From NCBI GenBank assembly GCA_026129135.1, contig JAHCIQ010000003.1, positions 1 through 64,000 on the forward strand: 64,000 bases of DNA, written 5' to 3'. The DNA comes from Cyanobacteria bacterium TGS_CYA1 (GTDB lineage Bacteria > Cyanobacteriota > Vampirovibrionia > Obscuribacterales > Obscuribacteraceae). Below, in pieces: positions 10,701-17,996 of the stretch (its first letter is position 1; each line of letters opens with the position of its first letter). The notes below the pieces were generated by a model. That model had not been told where the DNA came from and did not search any database. It saw nothing but the letters and a program-made list of their open reading frames with translations. The position numbers were made by a program, and so were the translations under genes.

Positions 10701-11990
10701 TACATCCAGGCGTATATTCTCGCCGACCGATTTGGCAATAATGGCATTGATTTCAGCGGCCGCTTTGACAAAACTCTGTTCAGTTCCAGATATCTCGGAA
10801 TAAACAGGCAACCCGTCTGCGCTAGTTTTTTCTAACGCCTTGATAGATGCCTGTGATGATAAATCGGACAAAGTTCGCTGAATAACAGGCATTTGAGCCA
10901 ATAAAGCCGCTCTGTTTGCTTCCACATCGCCTGACTGAGGCAAAGACTCAATAAGTGACTTGTAGCTCGCCGCCTGGATGTCGTTTAAATTTCGTGGGAT
11001 AGTAACTTCAATATGATTCGGTGGAGAGCCAAATGTGATTTTGTCACCACTCTCCGGTTTTGGTTTTGCCGAGATCGCACCTTCGGCGGTGATAAGCTTA
11101 ATGCCCTCAGTAGGTGAAAACGATAAAGGCCCGTATTTTGAGTCGGTAAGCGCATCATTAAAACCAGCAATAAATTCATTGCGCTCAGCCTCGGGCATTC
11201 CTCGCAAAACACCAACAAGAGCCTGTTTCACGAAGGCTTGTCTGAATGTGTCGCTGGTCAAAAATTCAAAACGTTGGGCAAAGCGACTGCCAAATTCAGT
11301 TTTGGTCTCATTGGGGATGTATTGATCAGAGAATTTAGGATTGCCTTCTTTATCCGCTCGTTCAAGTATTAACGATGGTCTTCCGTTAACCATCTGCAAT
11401 TCAACTGACCATCCATTAGGATTGCCTTGCAAGCTTTTGCTGAATTCCACTTGCAGTTCTCGCATAATTGCTGCCTGGCGCACGGGGTCTTCAACTCCTC
11501 GTAATGCTCCAGCTACAATTTGCCGAAAACCTATACCCAGTGCAGAATCGGATGGCAATTTTCCTTCAGTGCGCTTTGCTGAAAGTCCAAAACCGTCAAT
11601 TCCGACGAACTTCTTGTCGACACTATAAAAATCAGGCTGTCCGCCTACATTCTCAAATAATCCAAGGGTCGCGCTAAGTATTCTTTGGACATCTGGATTG
11701 GCAACCTGGGATGTCCCGCTGACTCGCATTTCTGCGTTTTGAAATAAAGTCTTAATCTGTAATGCAGCACTATCGCCTTCACCTAAGCCAAGAGTAGTAT
11801 CCAGAACTTTTTGCATTTCTGGATCGATAGGCTCAGTGCCTTGCGCTGCTTGGCTGTCCAACGCACTTTTACTATCTAAATATGTGCCTGCATCGCTTGG
11901 AACATAAGGAGTAAGAGTCTCGGATTTAACATTGTCGGGGTTTGGCGAATCATCCGCTGCATCGTTGACTGGTATGTTATCGTCAGCCAA
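4752..11990 (-). CDS. Giant helical-repeat protein, N-terminal 2412 residues
   Basis: I do not recognise the non-repeat part, about residues 1-2280. It is a long, mostly helical, Gln/Ser/Asp-rich sequence with no signal peptide and no catalytic motif I can name. About residues 2045-2130 form a hydrophobic Gly/Ala-rich segment that could cross or insert into membranes. After about residue 2160 degenerate helical repeats lead into near-perfect 21-residue units (consensus ..AAGNDLTxLAKMVxAKPEML). The start is TTG (11988-11990) with AAGGA nine bases upstream; the nearer ATG opens a frame of only two codons. The frame ends at 4752 only because indels at 4684-4795 shift it; the same repeats continue to the left edge, so the intact protein would exceed about 3990 residues. 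Solenoid surface, adhesion or scaffold roles are guesses. Confidence 0.85.
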   Translation of the reverse strand: MADDNIPVNDAADDSPNPDNVKSETLTPYVPSDAGTYLDSKSALDSQAAQGTEPIDPEMQKVLDTTLGLGEGDSAALQIKTLFQNAEMRVSGTSQVANPDVQRILSATLGLFENVGGQPDFYSVDKKFVGIDGFGLSAKRTEGKLPSDSALGIGFRQIVAGALRGVEDPVRQAAIMRELQVEFSKSLQGNPNGWSVELQMVNGRPSLILERADKEGNPKFSDQYIPNETKTEFGSRFAQRFEFLTSDTFRQAFVKQALVGVLRGMPEAERNEFIAGFNDALTDSKYGPLSFSPTEGIKLITAEGAISAKPKPESGDKITFGSPPNHIEVTIPRNLNDIQAASYKSLIESLPQSGDVEANRAALLAQMPVIQRTLSDLSSQASIKALEKTSADGLPVYSEISGTEQSFVKAAAEINAIIAKSVGENIRLDVNNSGRDFKFNLYENGSKVELPANLTPEQGVRFISIAAEIAKIASGISPKEGLASIGENVAALYQELDDSSRKELLAKINPLVASKFGSTDYLFEPNQQGPGLQLIDWNLITSNEVLGRFGNSLESAQKPAAELSAQEINLELPSLLARSVASDSTASEAAISRLKEIAISNPQLFATTMAQLEATAFDGSFQASRLQEQLKHVITKSPELADKIIPDLVKLSLGSTVEGQRANALLQDIQTNNPDQRRKVLQSLLNLTGDTTYGVQAKQKFTDFMSTADTLARYELLSMISSAVSAPENYNAEGKPLESISHILDLTLTLAAAQESQRRFNDPVNRITQVLAQISDENGRKRFLDALTARALESTEPNLKKAFALQMSTLIGDAQAQALLTDFLKTVSTQPGALEKLGLSMQVDPATGERGVKLPARDGYEYFVSLGRAAGPDLAKVELDLLNGSQEERLDAYRTLVAHLGTGRLKPEELNPIIEKVNAAAGEDASKRLSFSPETNLLSLGDLTLKQFTLTGQDYTLPANLTQSQIELFQATVGNLISGRISQLPTNMSALLKDSSPEAVGAVLRELQNVIDEKLPADKKFTLEPHPLGLLKKGPQDAIQLFTADGRSVAVNGDEAVLSQTATAQILAKVNMLSAAIKNGAPLSTISDLISAIPPADRRMAEVLYSMGNGSGLKEAIGTKYGADSQVAQINSLLDITEGQPLDTQFQTNYDQLIKAIQDRNTELIGQILSSMPPSDRHRASALFEATSDIQATGSETKMLAAIKAATRSDIIAFLKIEAMLKSRDGETNLAGNARVALELIRAGSPDDRLKGLRVMASLLAQMNSKDSERLLADFQTDYGLSFKNELASLNSQQLSSQYKEIFTSLLAGWDKLEAPVIAQLAEKAVMAGDIMVLGSIISGNRERTIEARNLLAQNQSFKRYVEEHFSGSDLTSAKDLLRDGRIALATVLEADYGSSWWKNPENSELTFKNATEQERKDYALGRELVLSGRAPANAQELAAKQFYERLTQVLTSKVDPVQAKVLEEILLQGDKSLFAGVAQQRYQGWLLGIGAGSYKTNDIMSRVENMTEKEWQALKDPVYFKFFTEALRSFTTPEEQARITALVQRKINAPKLGSDAGPPSFSDSQAIMRGINDFMLDYMRAGVTDLKGVAAHFQNMSNQEAALYKLNPQFRLQVDDFVKYKLSGDDVETRAAKLLIDGILSQALSSGKAPVLSDVDKFLVARLTREVPAADDHEKRRILALDQMNQLEALLPKGSELSARMLAVANGGGNEADRVLYDVFKSVMLADGYLPASRREVGNIGDTRLKALIDNGSVSGLLKVQLTGGLTSNYWNTGTMRELARLSPAERATLNLSPELVKVLDNVIAQGEGRPADRARTMVLNGAKFDQVMREFSTLDAEQFAQMKADYQSKYGSDLLPDIISGITKAEKPPGRAGAQYKFSPEKADVLRNIIENNGVSLADRLRLFAIGNGENYREFQDVLSSLDEAGRFALKADYFRRYKSNVEVQVIDKLPDNSALREQFKNYFAVGQGSDNVQLFLNNMAEFSYLSVYDGTTLGRQRSLLIHGEELKDIHAVFMQLPRERQEEIARYYAEATKNNFESAEAKAQFMTDMALLVVTVAATVGVTMASGGMLGPAAVAVLSKLSTAQLMAVSGAAFAAIRPALATSLLDDSVPLTPEFLIKNGLMGALEGALVIPLGGLGGKAAIEVVQSGVTNVAEKATLSEAGKTLAAQALQAEMALKVAQLPAEQAGKLLQFANGDSALLNKLVELGSAGNETLVNTLLTLPQDHVNNLLNAAGQNSLLLEKLAAMPQGEAVKLLQASAGQPDQLMTALSQMNPQELVTAAGNDLTLLAKMVNAKPEMLAAAGNDLTILAKMVAAKPEMLAAAGNDLTVLAKMVAAKPEMLAAAGNDLTILAKMVTAKPEMLSAAGNDLTLLAKMVAANPEMLSAAGNDLTVLAKWWQQTRDARCCWQ

Positions 11991-12195
11991 TTTAAGCCAT
12001 CCTTAATATGCGAGAAATGTATTTACTTTGTACCCAAAAGACCAATAATTAGCCTTTTGGGCAACGGATGCCGCTTGCTTCTATTTGACCTGGTAAGTTG
12101 CCGAAAGTTAAGTCTCGTCCATGCATAATGCGATGTCAATGGGGAAAATACGTAGTCGAATCGCATTTTTAATAATTGCCTGGTTGACACCGATT

Positions 12196-12891
12196 CTAGA
12201 TTTTTTGAAATCGATTCTTCTCGTAGTACCCGGTTATTCTGGTTCCGTCCCAAATGTAGGTTAGGTGTCGTTCTTCTCTAGCGTTAGCGATGAGGGGAGG
12301 GCGGAATACAGCAATACATTCTCCGTTTGTGCGGCGGATACTTTGATAGACAATGCCATTGCTGTTGTCGCTTTTGAGTTTAGTGGCTAGTGTTTGGGAA
12401 ACAGCATAATCGTTAGGGTTATAGACTTCAGGAAGTTCAATCCGGAAGTTGCGAATGTCGTGAAATGAGCCGGTAATGTTGGCTAGGATTACTAAGTGAT
12501 CAAGTTCTTGCGCCGCTGTCATGTTGTGGTTGCGCATGAATCTTTCTCGATTGTTTATCGTTTCTGCAATAGCTGTCTCTATATCGTTAGATGCATAGTA
12601 GGCACCAAATTGACTATTACTAAAGCGAGATCCCATAGGGGTTTGGTCCAGGAATGTGAAAGATGGCATGATTCTTCCGGCTCCAGGTCCTGTTACTCGA
12701 TCTGCAATTGAAATATTTGATATGCTGCCAACCGAGTTTTTTGCTGAGGGATTGGTTATGCTTTCCAGCTCTAACAGCGCTTCCCAATCAGCTGGGTCAG
12801 CAATGCGCTCAAAGAAATTTACTGGAGGGAATCTGTCAGAGATTATTCGAAAAGAAGGCGTCCAGGAGATTTGACTGATCGGAATTTGCAC
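12196..12891 (-). CDS. RES-domain toxin (NAD+-degrading type)
   Basis: A 231-residue protein of the RES family, whose studied members (MbcT, ParT, Res toxins) degrade or modify NAD+ or a related target. The typical core is visible: GSRFS with Arg89, FGAYYAS (98-101), ETAIAE with Glu110, and NGIVYQSIRR with Ser184, the Arg-Glu-Ser set that names the family. It starts at GTG, whose G is the last base of the upstream antitoxin TAG stop (TAGTG), so the pair is translationally coupled. The order antitoxin-then-toxin is usual for Xre-RES. No frameshift or missing core residue is seen, so it could be active. Confidence 0.92.
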   Translation of the reverse strand: MQIPISQISWTPSFRIISDRFPPVNFFERIADPADWEALLELESITNPSAKNSVGSISNISIADRVTGPGAGRIMPSFTFLDQTPMGSRFSNSQFGAYYASNDIETAIAETINNRERFMRNHNMTAAQELDHLVILANITGSFHDIRNFRIELPEVYNPNDYAVSQTLATKLKSDNSNGIVYQSIRRTNGECIAVFRPPLIANAREERHLTYIWDGTRITGYYEKNRFQKI

Positions 12892-13271
12892 TAGAGGCCT
12901 CGCTCTCGTGCCAGATACTGTCTTACTAAAAATAGATCAACAATGCTTCCATGGCACATGCGATCAAGAGGAGCTTTGCCGCCAAAGAGTTGAGCGGAGC
13001 TTGGATTAGTTACCCAACTGTCTGCGGAGGCGTGGTCCGGCAAGAGAATTTGCAGATCTTTGTAGATGCCTAAGACGTAAGAGATACGCTCAATCAAGTC
13101 TTTGCTTGGTTTGGCTGATGCTGGATCTTTTTTCCATTTATACAGAGTAGATTCGTTGTCTAGTCCAAGAAGGCTCATTTGCTGAGCACCACTAAGCTTC
13201 CAGGCTTCTGCGATATTGAAGAATGCTCGAAGTCCAGCTGAAGCTGTTTTGTTGGGTGTAAGGGAAGCCAT
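12891..13271 (-). CDS. Xre/MbcA/ParS-type antitoxin of the RES toxin
   Basis: The protein has an N-terminal Xre-like helical part (..NIAEAWKLSGAQQMSLLGL.. with STLYKWKK as the likely recognition region) and a C-terminal MbcA/ParS toxin-binding part ending near the C-terminus. The frame stays open up to a TTG at 13346, but I prefer the ATG at 13269-13271 (MASLTPNKTA): it has GGAG nine bases upstream and leaves the 13281-13320 inverted repeat outside the coding sequence as a likely operator. It is the first gene of the two-gene TA operon. It should neutralise the RES toxin and repress its own promoter, as in characterised Xre-RES pairs. Confidence 0.9.
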   Translation of the reverse strand: MASLTPNKTASAGLRAFFNIAEAWKLSGAQQMSLLGLDNESTLYKWKKDPASAKPSKDLIERISYVLGIYKDLQILLPDHASADSWVTNPSSAQLFGGKAPLDRMCHGSIVDLFLVRQYLARERGL

Positions 13272-13280
13272 TCGCACAAG

Positions 13281-13320
13281 CTCCATTTGTAGAGTTGATT
13301 GTATATTAACTCTATTTGTG
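13281..13320. promoter_or_regulatory. Inverted-repeat operator of the Xre-RES operon
   Basis: Two 16-base arms face each other around 8 bases: the left is ctccatttgtagagtt (13281-13296), the right aactctatttgtggag (13308-13320 plus bases just beyond the first arm match). The outer CTCCA and inner AGAGTT parts pair exactly; the middle five do not. It lies just upstream of the ATG at 13271, where an autorepressing Xre antitoxin would bind. The promoter itself is not clear. Confidence 0.55.
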
Positions 13321-13493
13321 GAGCTTGTCAAGGTCGTGTGGTCCAAGCTTTGACTAAATGTGGACGCTTGTTGCCGTCAAGAAAAGGATGGTTCCCGGCA
13401 ATGTGAAATAAATAGGCTGCGGCCATTTAGAAAAGAGTTATGCGTGATTGATGGATTTCTAAAATATCGGCTAAATCTAAGAATCGCGGTTAT

Positions 13494-13724
13494 TCAGTCA
13501 GCCAAGCGTTTAAAGACAGATCTGTATTTAGTATCGATTTTAGCTAGGCTTTTATTGAGATCTTTCTGAGTTTTCTTGCTTCTGACTGGAGTTATGATTA
13601 TTACGTTGCCATCGGTAGATAGTTCCAGAGTCGTTTTTTCTGGATCAATCTTCAAGAGCTCTAACACAGCCTTATCTATTATGAGGGCGTGACTGTTGCC
13701 ATGTTTAATTAGGTTCTTTTGCAT
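13494..13724 (-). CDS. AbrB/MazE-type antitoxin-like protein
   Basis: A 76-residue SpoVT/AbrB-fold protein: MQKNLIKHGNSHALIIDKAV is the characteristic beta-hairpin start (KHGNSxALxIDK), followed by LLKIDPEKTTLELS and VIIITPVR. The frame extends upstream to 13808, but the family starts at this Met, so the longer start is unlikely. No toxin gene lies next to it in the same direction: downstream comes the complete Xre-RES pair. It may be an orphan antitoxin or regulator. A perfect 10-bp palindrome AGGTATACCT (13729-13738) sits 4 bases upstream of the start and could be its own operator. Confidence 0.8.
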   Translation of the reverse strand: MQKNLIKHGNSHALIIDKAVLELLKIDPEKTTLELSTDGNVIIITPVRSKKTQKDLNKSLAKIDTKYRSVFKRLAD

Positions 13725-13816
13725 TGATAGGTATACCTTATGTAAACACATTGTATATCCGAACTGGAATTTCCGCAATTCCTGTTGGGTAGAAAATGTT
13801 GGTCTCATAAGGTGAG

Positions 13817-14107
13817 TTAGGTTTTCTCTCCGTCAGGTGCTTTATCTGATTTATTCGAATTCTTGCCGTTTTTCTTCGCCAAAATAGAGAAAACTATTGA
13901 GCCGGCTATTGAAAAAACTGCCATCGAAATAATAACTCTTTCGATCAACGGATCGCCAATACTCATAGGAATACTGCCTGAGACAGTTGCAACTGAATTA
14001 TGGATGTAAGAAAAACCGATTAAAAGATAAACTGAGAACGCTGTGCTTAGCACGGACAAAAAGATAAAGATGATCTGGATGCATTTTCTTTTGTTGAACA
14101 TATTCAT
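13817..14107 (-). CDS. Small two-TM membrane protein
   Basis: I do not recognise this 96-residue protein. It has two hydrophobic segments (about residues 10-31 and 55-77) separated by a short polar loop, and a hydrophilic Lys/Asn-rich tail (AKKNGKNSNKSDK). A second in-frame ATG lies two codons in (14101); neither start has a strong ribosome site. It is followed by the AbrB-type gene in the same direction. The antisense open frame across its start has no ribosome site and is not a gene. Confidence 0.6.
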   Translation of the reverse strand: MNMFNKRKCIQIIFIFLSVLSTAFSVYLLIGFSYIHNSVATVSGSIPMSIGDPLIERVIISMAVFSIAGSIVFSILAKKNGKNSNKSDKAPDGEKT

Positions 14108-14175
14108 TGCTGGAGCTTATCTTGTAATTCAATTGTACTCCTGTTTCCGTATGGACCGCACATGGCGCTTATGTT

Positions 14176-14553
14176 TTAACGCGCACTTGGAGGGAATTCT
14201 GAATTCGGATTCAGATGCAGATAAGGAATTGAATCAAATCCGTTGAGTGAGGCTGACTTTCCGTCTAAAAACTCTTCTAAGTCTTTTGAATCGCTAAAGT
14301 GGATTTTTGGCAGTTTGTGAAGACATTGCTTGCGTCTTAATTCTGGACTATTGGAACAGTATCCGTTTTCTTTTAGTCCTGGGCAGGTGAAGAGAGGATA
14401 TTCGGTTTGAGTAGAATTAACTGATTTGGTCTTCTTCGCTATTACGCTAGTTTTTACTGGAGTATTTTTGTTTTTAGCTTCGGCAGCAGCAATGAACAAG
14501 CCGGTTAAAACGACCATAGAGAATAAAATCAGCTTGGTTTTTCGAAGATTCAT
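14176..14553 (-). CDS. Small exported protein with four Cys
   Basis: A 125-residue protein of unknown function. Residues 1-26 form a Sec signal peptide (MNLRKTKLILFSMVVLTGLF then AAAEA), a Lys/Thr-rich linker follows, and the mature part has Cys residues in TCPGLKENGYCSN and KQC that could form a disulphide in the periplasm. No family was recognised. The next gene on the minus strand (13817-14107) is 68 bases downstream. Confidence 0.7.
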   Translation of the reverse strand: MNLRKTKLILFSMVVLTGLFIAAAEAKNKNTPVKTSVIAKKTKSVNSTQTEYPLFTCPGLKENGYCSNSPELRRKQCLHKLPKIHFSDSKDLEEFLDGKSASLNGFDSIPYLHLNPNSEFPPSAR

Positions 14554-14771
14554 TTTTCAATTATCGCATTTTGATTGTTTGCAGGAAGTCGACTATCCAC
14601 AACTGACGATTTTTGCATTTAGCCTGCTTAGGCCTTTTGTCATTTATCCTATTGTTTCTTTGCCGACTCTTGGGCTTATCTTGTGAAAACAAAAACGCGG
14701 ATATAATGAACTTTGCGACGTTTTTGTAATCTTCTGAATTCGACCGAGAGCTGAATCGTCAAAGGAAGTGT

Positions 14772-15815
14772 ATGGACAGTGATAGTAATTTAGACAATCT
14801 GGTTCTGGCGTTTCCTTGTCCTGTACAGTGGCAAACGATGTCTGGCGATGAAAGAGTGCGTTTTTGTAGCCAATGCTCGCAAAAGGTTTATAACATATCT
14901 GATATGTCGAAGAAGGAGGCGGAAGCGCTTCTGAAGAGAGGCTTAGAGGATAACAAAATTTGTGTGCGATTTTTTGTCAGAGCAGATGGCACCATAAAAA
15001 CTGAAAATTGTCCCAGGATCTTTAAATCTGTTCGAAATAAAGTTGAGTTATTGCGTAGAGTGATTTCTATTGGGATAACATTTTTGTTCGCTCCATGGAA
15101 TTCTGCCGCTTTTGCGCAAACAGCAGAGAACACCACTTCCGGTGATTTCTATGAACCTTCGGGCGATGAAACGCTTTCGATGGGGCGTCCAGCGCCGAAC
15201 GAATTTAGGGAGTTGCTACCACAGGTAATATCGGTTTCTATGAGGCAACAGCCATATGAGGGTTCAGATAAAGTAGCTAAATTGAAGAGCCAACTAAGCG
15301 ATATATTGAGGTTATCTAGAAAGATTGATCTGCATCTTCTGCATGATTTAACGCAAGAATATCTAAATAGAAACCAGTTAGATAGGGCATTTAAGTCTTC
15401 TGTGTTGGAGAATTTGGTTGCTCTAAAACAGCCTTCTTTTTCTAACGCGGAAGAGAAAAGAGCACAACTGGAGAATATCAGAAATCAAATATTGGACAAT
15501 CTTATCGAGCAGAGTGAGATTGCCATTCATGATGGTGATTGTGAATCGGCTAAGAGTTTCATAGAAAAATTTATGGAAGTCGCAAAGATGGGGCAGCGAA
15601 TAATAGAGCATAATAACGCTGTTTTGCTAGGTCAGGAGAAATGGCCGATGATAACGAGTAATAAATTGGAGTATTACATAGCTACTAGAAAACAGCTCGA
15701 CAAAGTTCATGAAGTTTTAAAAGTATTGAGTAAGGCTGAATTAGAGCCGGTTGGACTTTCTTTGTTTGATGTAGAAAAAGTAATTGAAATAAAGGGTTTG
15801 CCTCAGTCAATGTAG
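14772..15815 (+). CDS. Cys4 cytoplasmic domain plus membrane segment and helical periplasmic part
   Basis: The N-terminal 81 residues carry a pattern I have seen in uncharacterised proteins of several phyla: CPVQW..M..DERVRFCSQC..KVYNISDM and a later NCP. Cys16, Cys32, Cys35, Cys64 and Cys80 could bind a metal. A hydrophobic stretch at about 95-115 ending AAFAQ looks like a membrane segment or an internal signal, so the Cys part would be cytoplasmic and the helical remainder (about 160-340, with many charged heptad-like stretches) outside. The ribosome site is AAGGAAG, three bases before the ATG. Function unknown. Confidence 0.8.
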   Translation: MDSDSNLDNLVLAFPCPVQWQTMSGDERVRFCSQCSQKVYNISDMSKKEAEALLKRGLEDNKICVRFFVRADGTIKTENCPRIFKSVRNKVELLRRVISIGITFLFAPWNSAAFAQTAENTTSGDFYEPSGDETLSMGRPAPNEFRELLPQVISVSMRQQPYEGSDKVAKLKSQLSDILRLSRKIDLHLLHDLTQEYLNRNQLDRAFKSSVLENLVALKQPSFSNAEEKRAQLENIRNQILDNLIEQSEIAIHDGDCESAKSFIEKFMEVAKMGQRIIEHNNAVLLGQEKWPMITSNKLEYYIATRKQLDKVHEVLKVLSKAELEPVGLSLFDVEKVIEIKGLPQSM

Positions 15816-16040
15816 GATGATGCAGAATTGCAGGAGAGGAAGAATTTCAGAAATGCGCTACTTAAAAGCAATTGATTTATAGTAAGTCCGATAATAGTCA
15901 TTCTGTTGCTTGTTTTTTTTTGACGATACTGCACATAGTGGCATGGTTCTATGCCTTTTCCGATGGTAAAGGGGCGGAGAGCTGAATCTGGAGTTTTTGG
16001 GAATAAGATTAGTTGAGTTTCCTTATGGACAGTCTCATCC

Positions 16041-16769
16041 GTGGAAGAAAAGTTTGACCTCGAAAAAAAATTGGATTCTGAATTACTTACAGAATCTAGC
16101 CTTTTTGATGCAAACAAGCCGTTGAAGCTTTATTTCAACAGGAAGAACGCGCTGCGCAGGTCAAAACGTATAAGTCTTTTGAGTCCCATCCTTATTGCGC
16201 TCCCTGTCATTTTTTTGTTTTTGCTGTATTGCGTCATGAAAGTCATTTTTGGCGATGCGGTAAGAAGTCTGCAGACCATTTATTTTTTTTCTGCAGTATT
16301 TATTGTGTTATTAGCCACACCCTGCATTGTTTTAATTAATGTCCTTGGTCATAGGACTTATAAGGAATCGCTAAAACCTGCAATTGAAATTGATCCAACT
16401 GGGATTAGCATTAATTGTGCGGGGAGAAATTTTAGAAGGATTCCATGGGAGCTCATTCGAGAAGTCACGAAATTCGAAATATACGGTTGGACTTATGTAA
16501 GAGTGGTTCCACATGATCCATCCATACTGAAGCACTATGAATGTGAGGATGAAACTCAAAGCGGAAGACTTCTTTGGGCTTTTATGAAGAGAACCGTTGT
16601 TGTGGCGAAGTTTTTATCGATGGGACGCATGAATGATAAGTTGAATCAGGTCTATTCGCAGCCCTGGATCGACATTCCTGATGAATTTCTTCCGCTAGGT
16701 GCTCAAGAAGTAGTAGATTCAATCAATATTCGCCTTATGAAAATTAAACGCCTGGAGGAAGAAGTGTGA
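16041..16769 (+). CDS. Two-TM membrane protein with PH-like domain
   Basis: A 242-residue protein starting at GTG. Two membrane segments (about 50-73 and 84-107) are followed by a soluble part with the pattern of bacterial PH-like domains (AIEIDPTGISINCAGRNFRR then IPWELIREVTKFE). Such proteins usually sit in the inner membrane with the PH-like part in the cytoplasm. The organisation resembles the second half of the 23841-24827 protein. An ATG at 16025 is out of frame. No partner gene is adjacent: the following gene is convergent. Confidence 0.7.
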   Translation: MEEKFDLEKKLDSELLTESSLFDANKPLKLYFNRKNALRRSKRISLLSPILIALPVIFLFLLYCVMKVIFGDAVRSLQTIYFFSAVFIVLLATPCIVLINVLGHRTYKESLKPAIEIDPTGISINCAGRNFRRIPWELIREVTKFEIYGWTYVRVVPHDPSILKHYECEDETQSGRLLWAFMKRTVVVAKFLSMGRMNDKLNQVYSQPWIDIPDEFLPLGAQEVVDSINIRLMKIKRLEEEV

Positions 16770-16812
16770 TTTGGCGTATTAGCAATAGACTAGTACTTTC
16801 ACAAACTTTTAG

Positions 16813-17961
16813 TTAGTTCGTGCCTTCGAAATATACTGGGCATGGGAAAATCAAGACTGATTCGTTTATCGTAAATACAAGCTTTTCTTCTATTGATGAA
16901 TCCTTGGTGCTCGATTCATTCTTAGTGCCTCGCTTTGGAATATGAGCAATTTTGCCTTCTTTTAGCTCACTCAGCGTCTCTGCGTCGATTACTATAATAT
17001 TGTCGAAAGAGTCCATACCTATCGGTATGAATTCTCTTCCATAAATTTTGATAGGAAAGCGATTTGAAAGTGTCGAATAGTTGAAGGGCATGCCGGTGAC
17101 GATTGCGTCAGCTTCTTCATCGCGTCCTGCCAGACGGAATATTTTTGCAAAGGCAAGGCGCGACAGCTCTATTTTTACTTTAGTACCATCTAGGTCTTCG
17201 ATCTTTTCTTGCTTTACTTGTTCAATGAGTGAAATACTATCCTGCTCAAAATTGTCGTGCAATAAACAGGTGGCAACGATAATTCTTTGAGCAGGTATCT
17301 GAGTATTGAGTAAACGCGCAGCTGCTCTTTTCCTTTGCAAACTCATAGACGAGCAGCGCGAACTGATACTACCTTTGGATTCAAATAGAATGGTCTGGCA
17401 GTTTTGATCCAGGCAAGCAAGATCTGGGTATTCAATACTCGTTTTATCTATGCCGACCTTTTGCCATAGCTTATAATCAGCCACGTGCACAACGTCGAAA
17501 TATTCGCGTGCTAGAAATGCCGTCACTCCAAAAGCCAATTCCTCTGCCATCAATGCGCGCAGGCGAATACTTCGAAGTGATGGATCGCTATTTAGAATAA
17601 GTTTGTTTCTGTGCTCCTTTTGAAGCGGTTTGAAGTACTGACAGTAACGCAATGCCGAGTTACCCGCGCGAAAGTCATTGAATGGCGAGGCTGCCGGTGT
17701 CATTACTATTGACGCTTCGACCAGCAATCTAAGCAGATTGGTTGATTGAATAAGATGCTTTTCTCTTTCAATATTTTTAATTGAATCTACAGAATCTGAT
17801 ATTTCAATTCTCCATTGAAATTGGCTGCTCAAAAATCTTAAATCAGGGTTGGGAGCTAGTTTTGGATTGGGGAGAGCTTTGAATGGGTGCCAAATTGGTT
17901 CCAGCACGCTCAAGAACCAGCGACTATATGAATGTAGGTCTTGCGAAGTGATGGCGTGCAT
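16813..17961 (-). CDS. PD-(D/E)xK nuclease-like protein of unknown role
   Basis: A 382-residue soluble protein. I see a possible nuclease core: a YPDLACLD strand followed by TILFESKGS, giving PD...ExK spacing, within a region of mixed strands and helices. This is weak evidence on its own. The C-terminal 100 residues (PIKIYGREFIPIGMDSFDNI) look like a separate beta-rich domain. It starts 36 bases after the stop of the DUF2252 gene in the same direction, so the two are probably one operon. No methylase or other restriction gene lies nearby. If not a nuclease, it is simply an unknown. Confidence 0.6.
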   Translation of the reverse strand: MHAITSQDLHSYSRWFLSVLEPIWHPFKALPNPKLAPNPDLRFLSSQFQWRIEISDSVDSIKNIEREKHLIQSTNLLRLLVEASIVMTPAASPFNDFRAGNSALRYCQYFKPLQKEHRNKLILNSDPSLRSIRLRALMAEELAFGVTAFLAREYFDVVHVADYKLWQKVGIDKTSIEYPDLACLDQNCQTILFESKGSISSRCSSMSLQRKRAAARLLNTQIPAQRIIVATCLLHDNFEQDSISLIEQVKQEKIEDLDGTKVKIELSRLAFAKIFRLAGRDEEADAIVTGMPFNYSTLSNRFPIKIYGREFIPIGMDSFDNIIVIDAETLSELKEGKIAHIPKRGTKNESSTKDSSIEEKLVFTINESVLIFPCPVYFEGTN

Positions 17962-17996
17962 GTTTGGTACTCTTACTTTCTCGAGAAGTTGTTTTA

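Noticed and set aside
12023-12253. 76-codon minus-strand frame after the RES gene
   Set aside because: Overlaps the RES C-terminus and has no ribosome site or family features.
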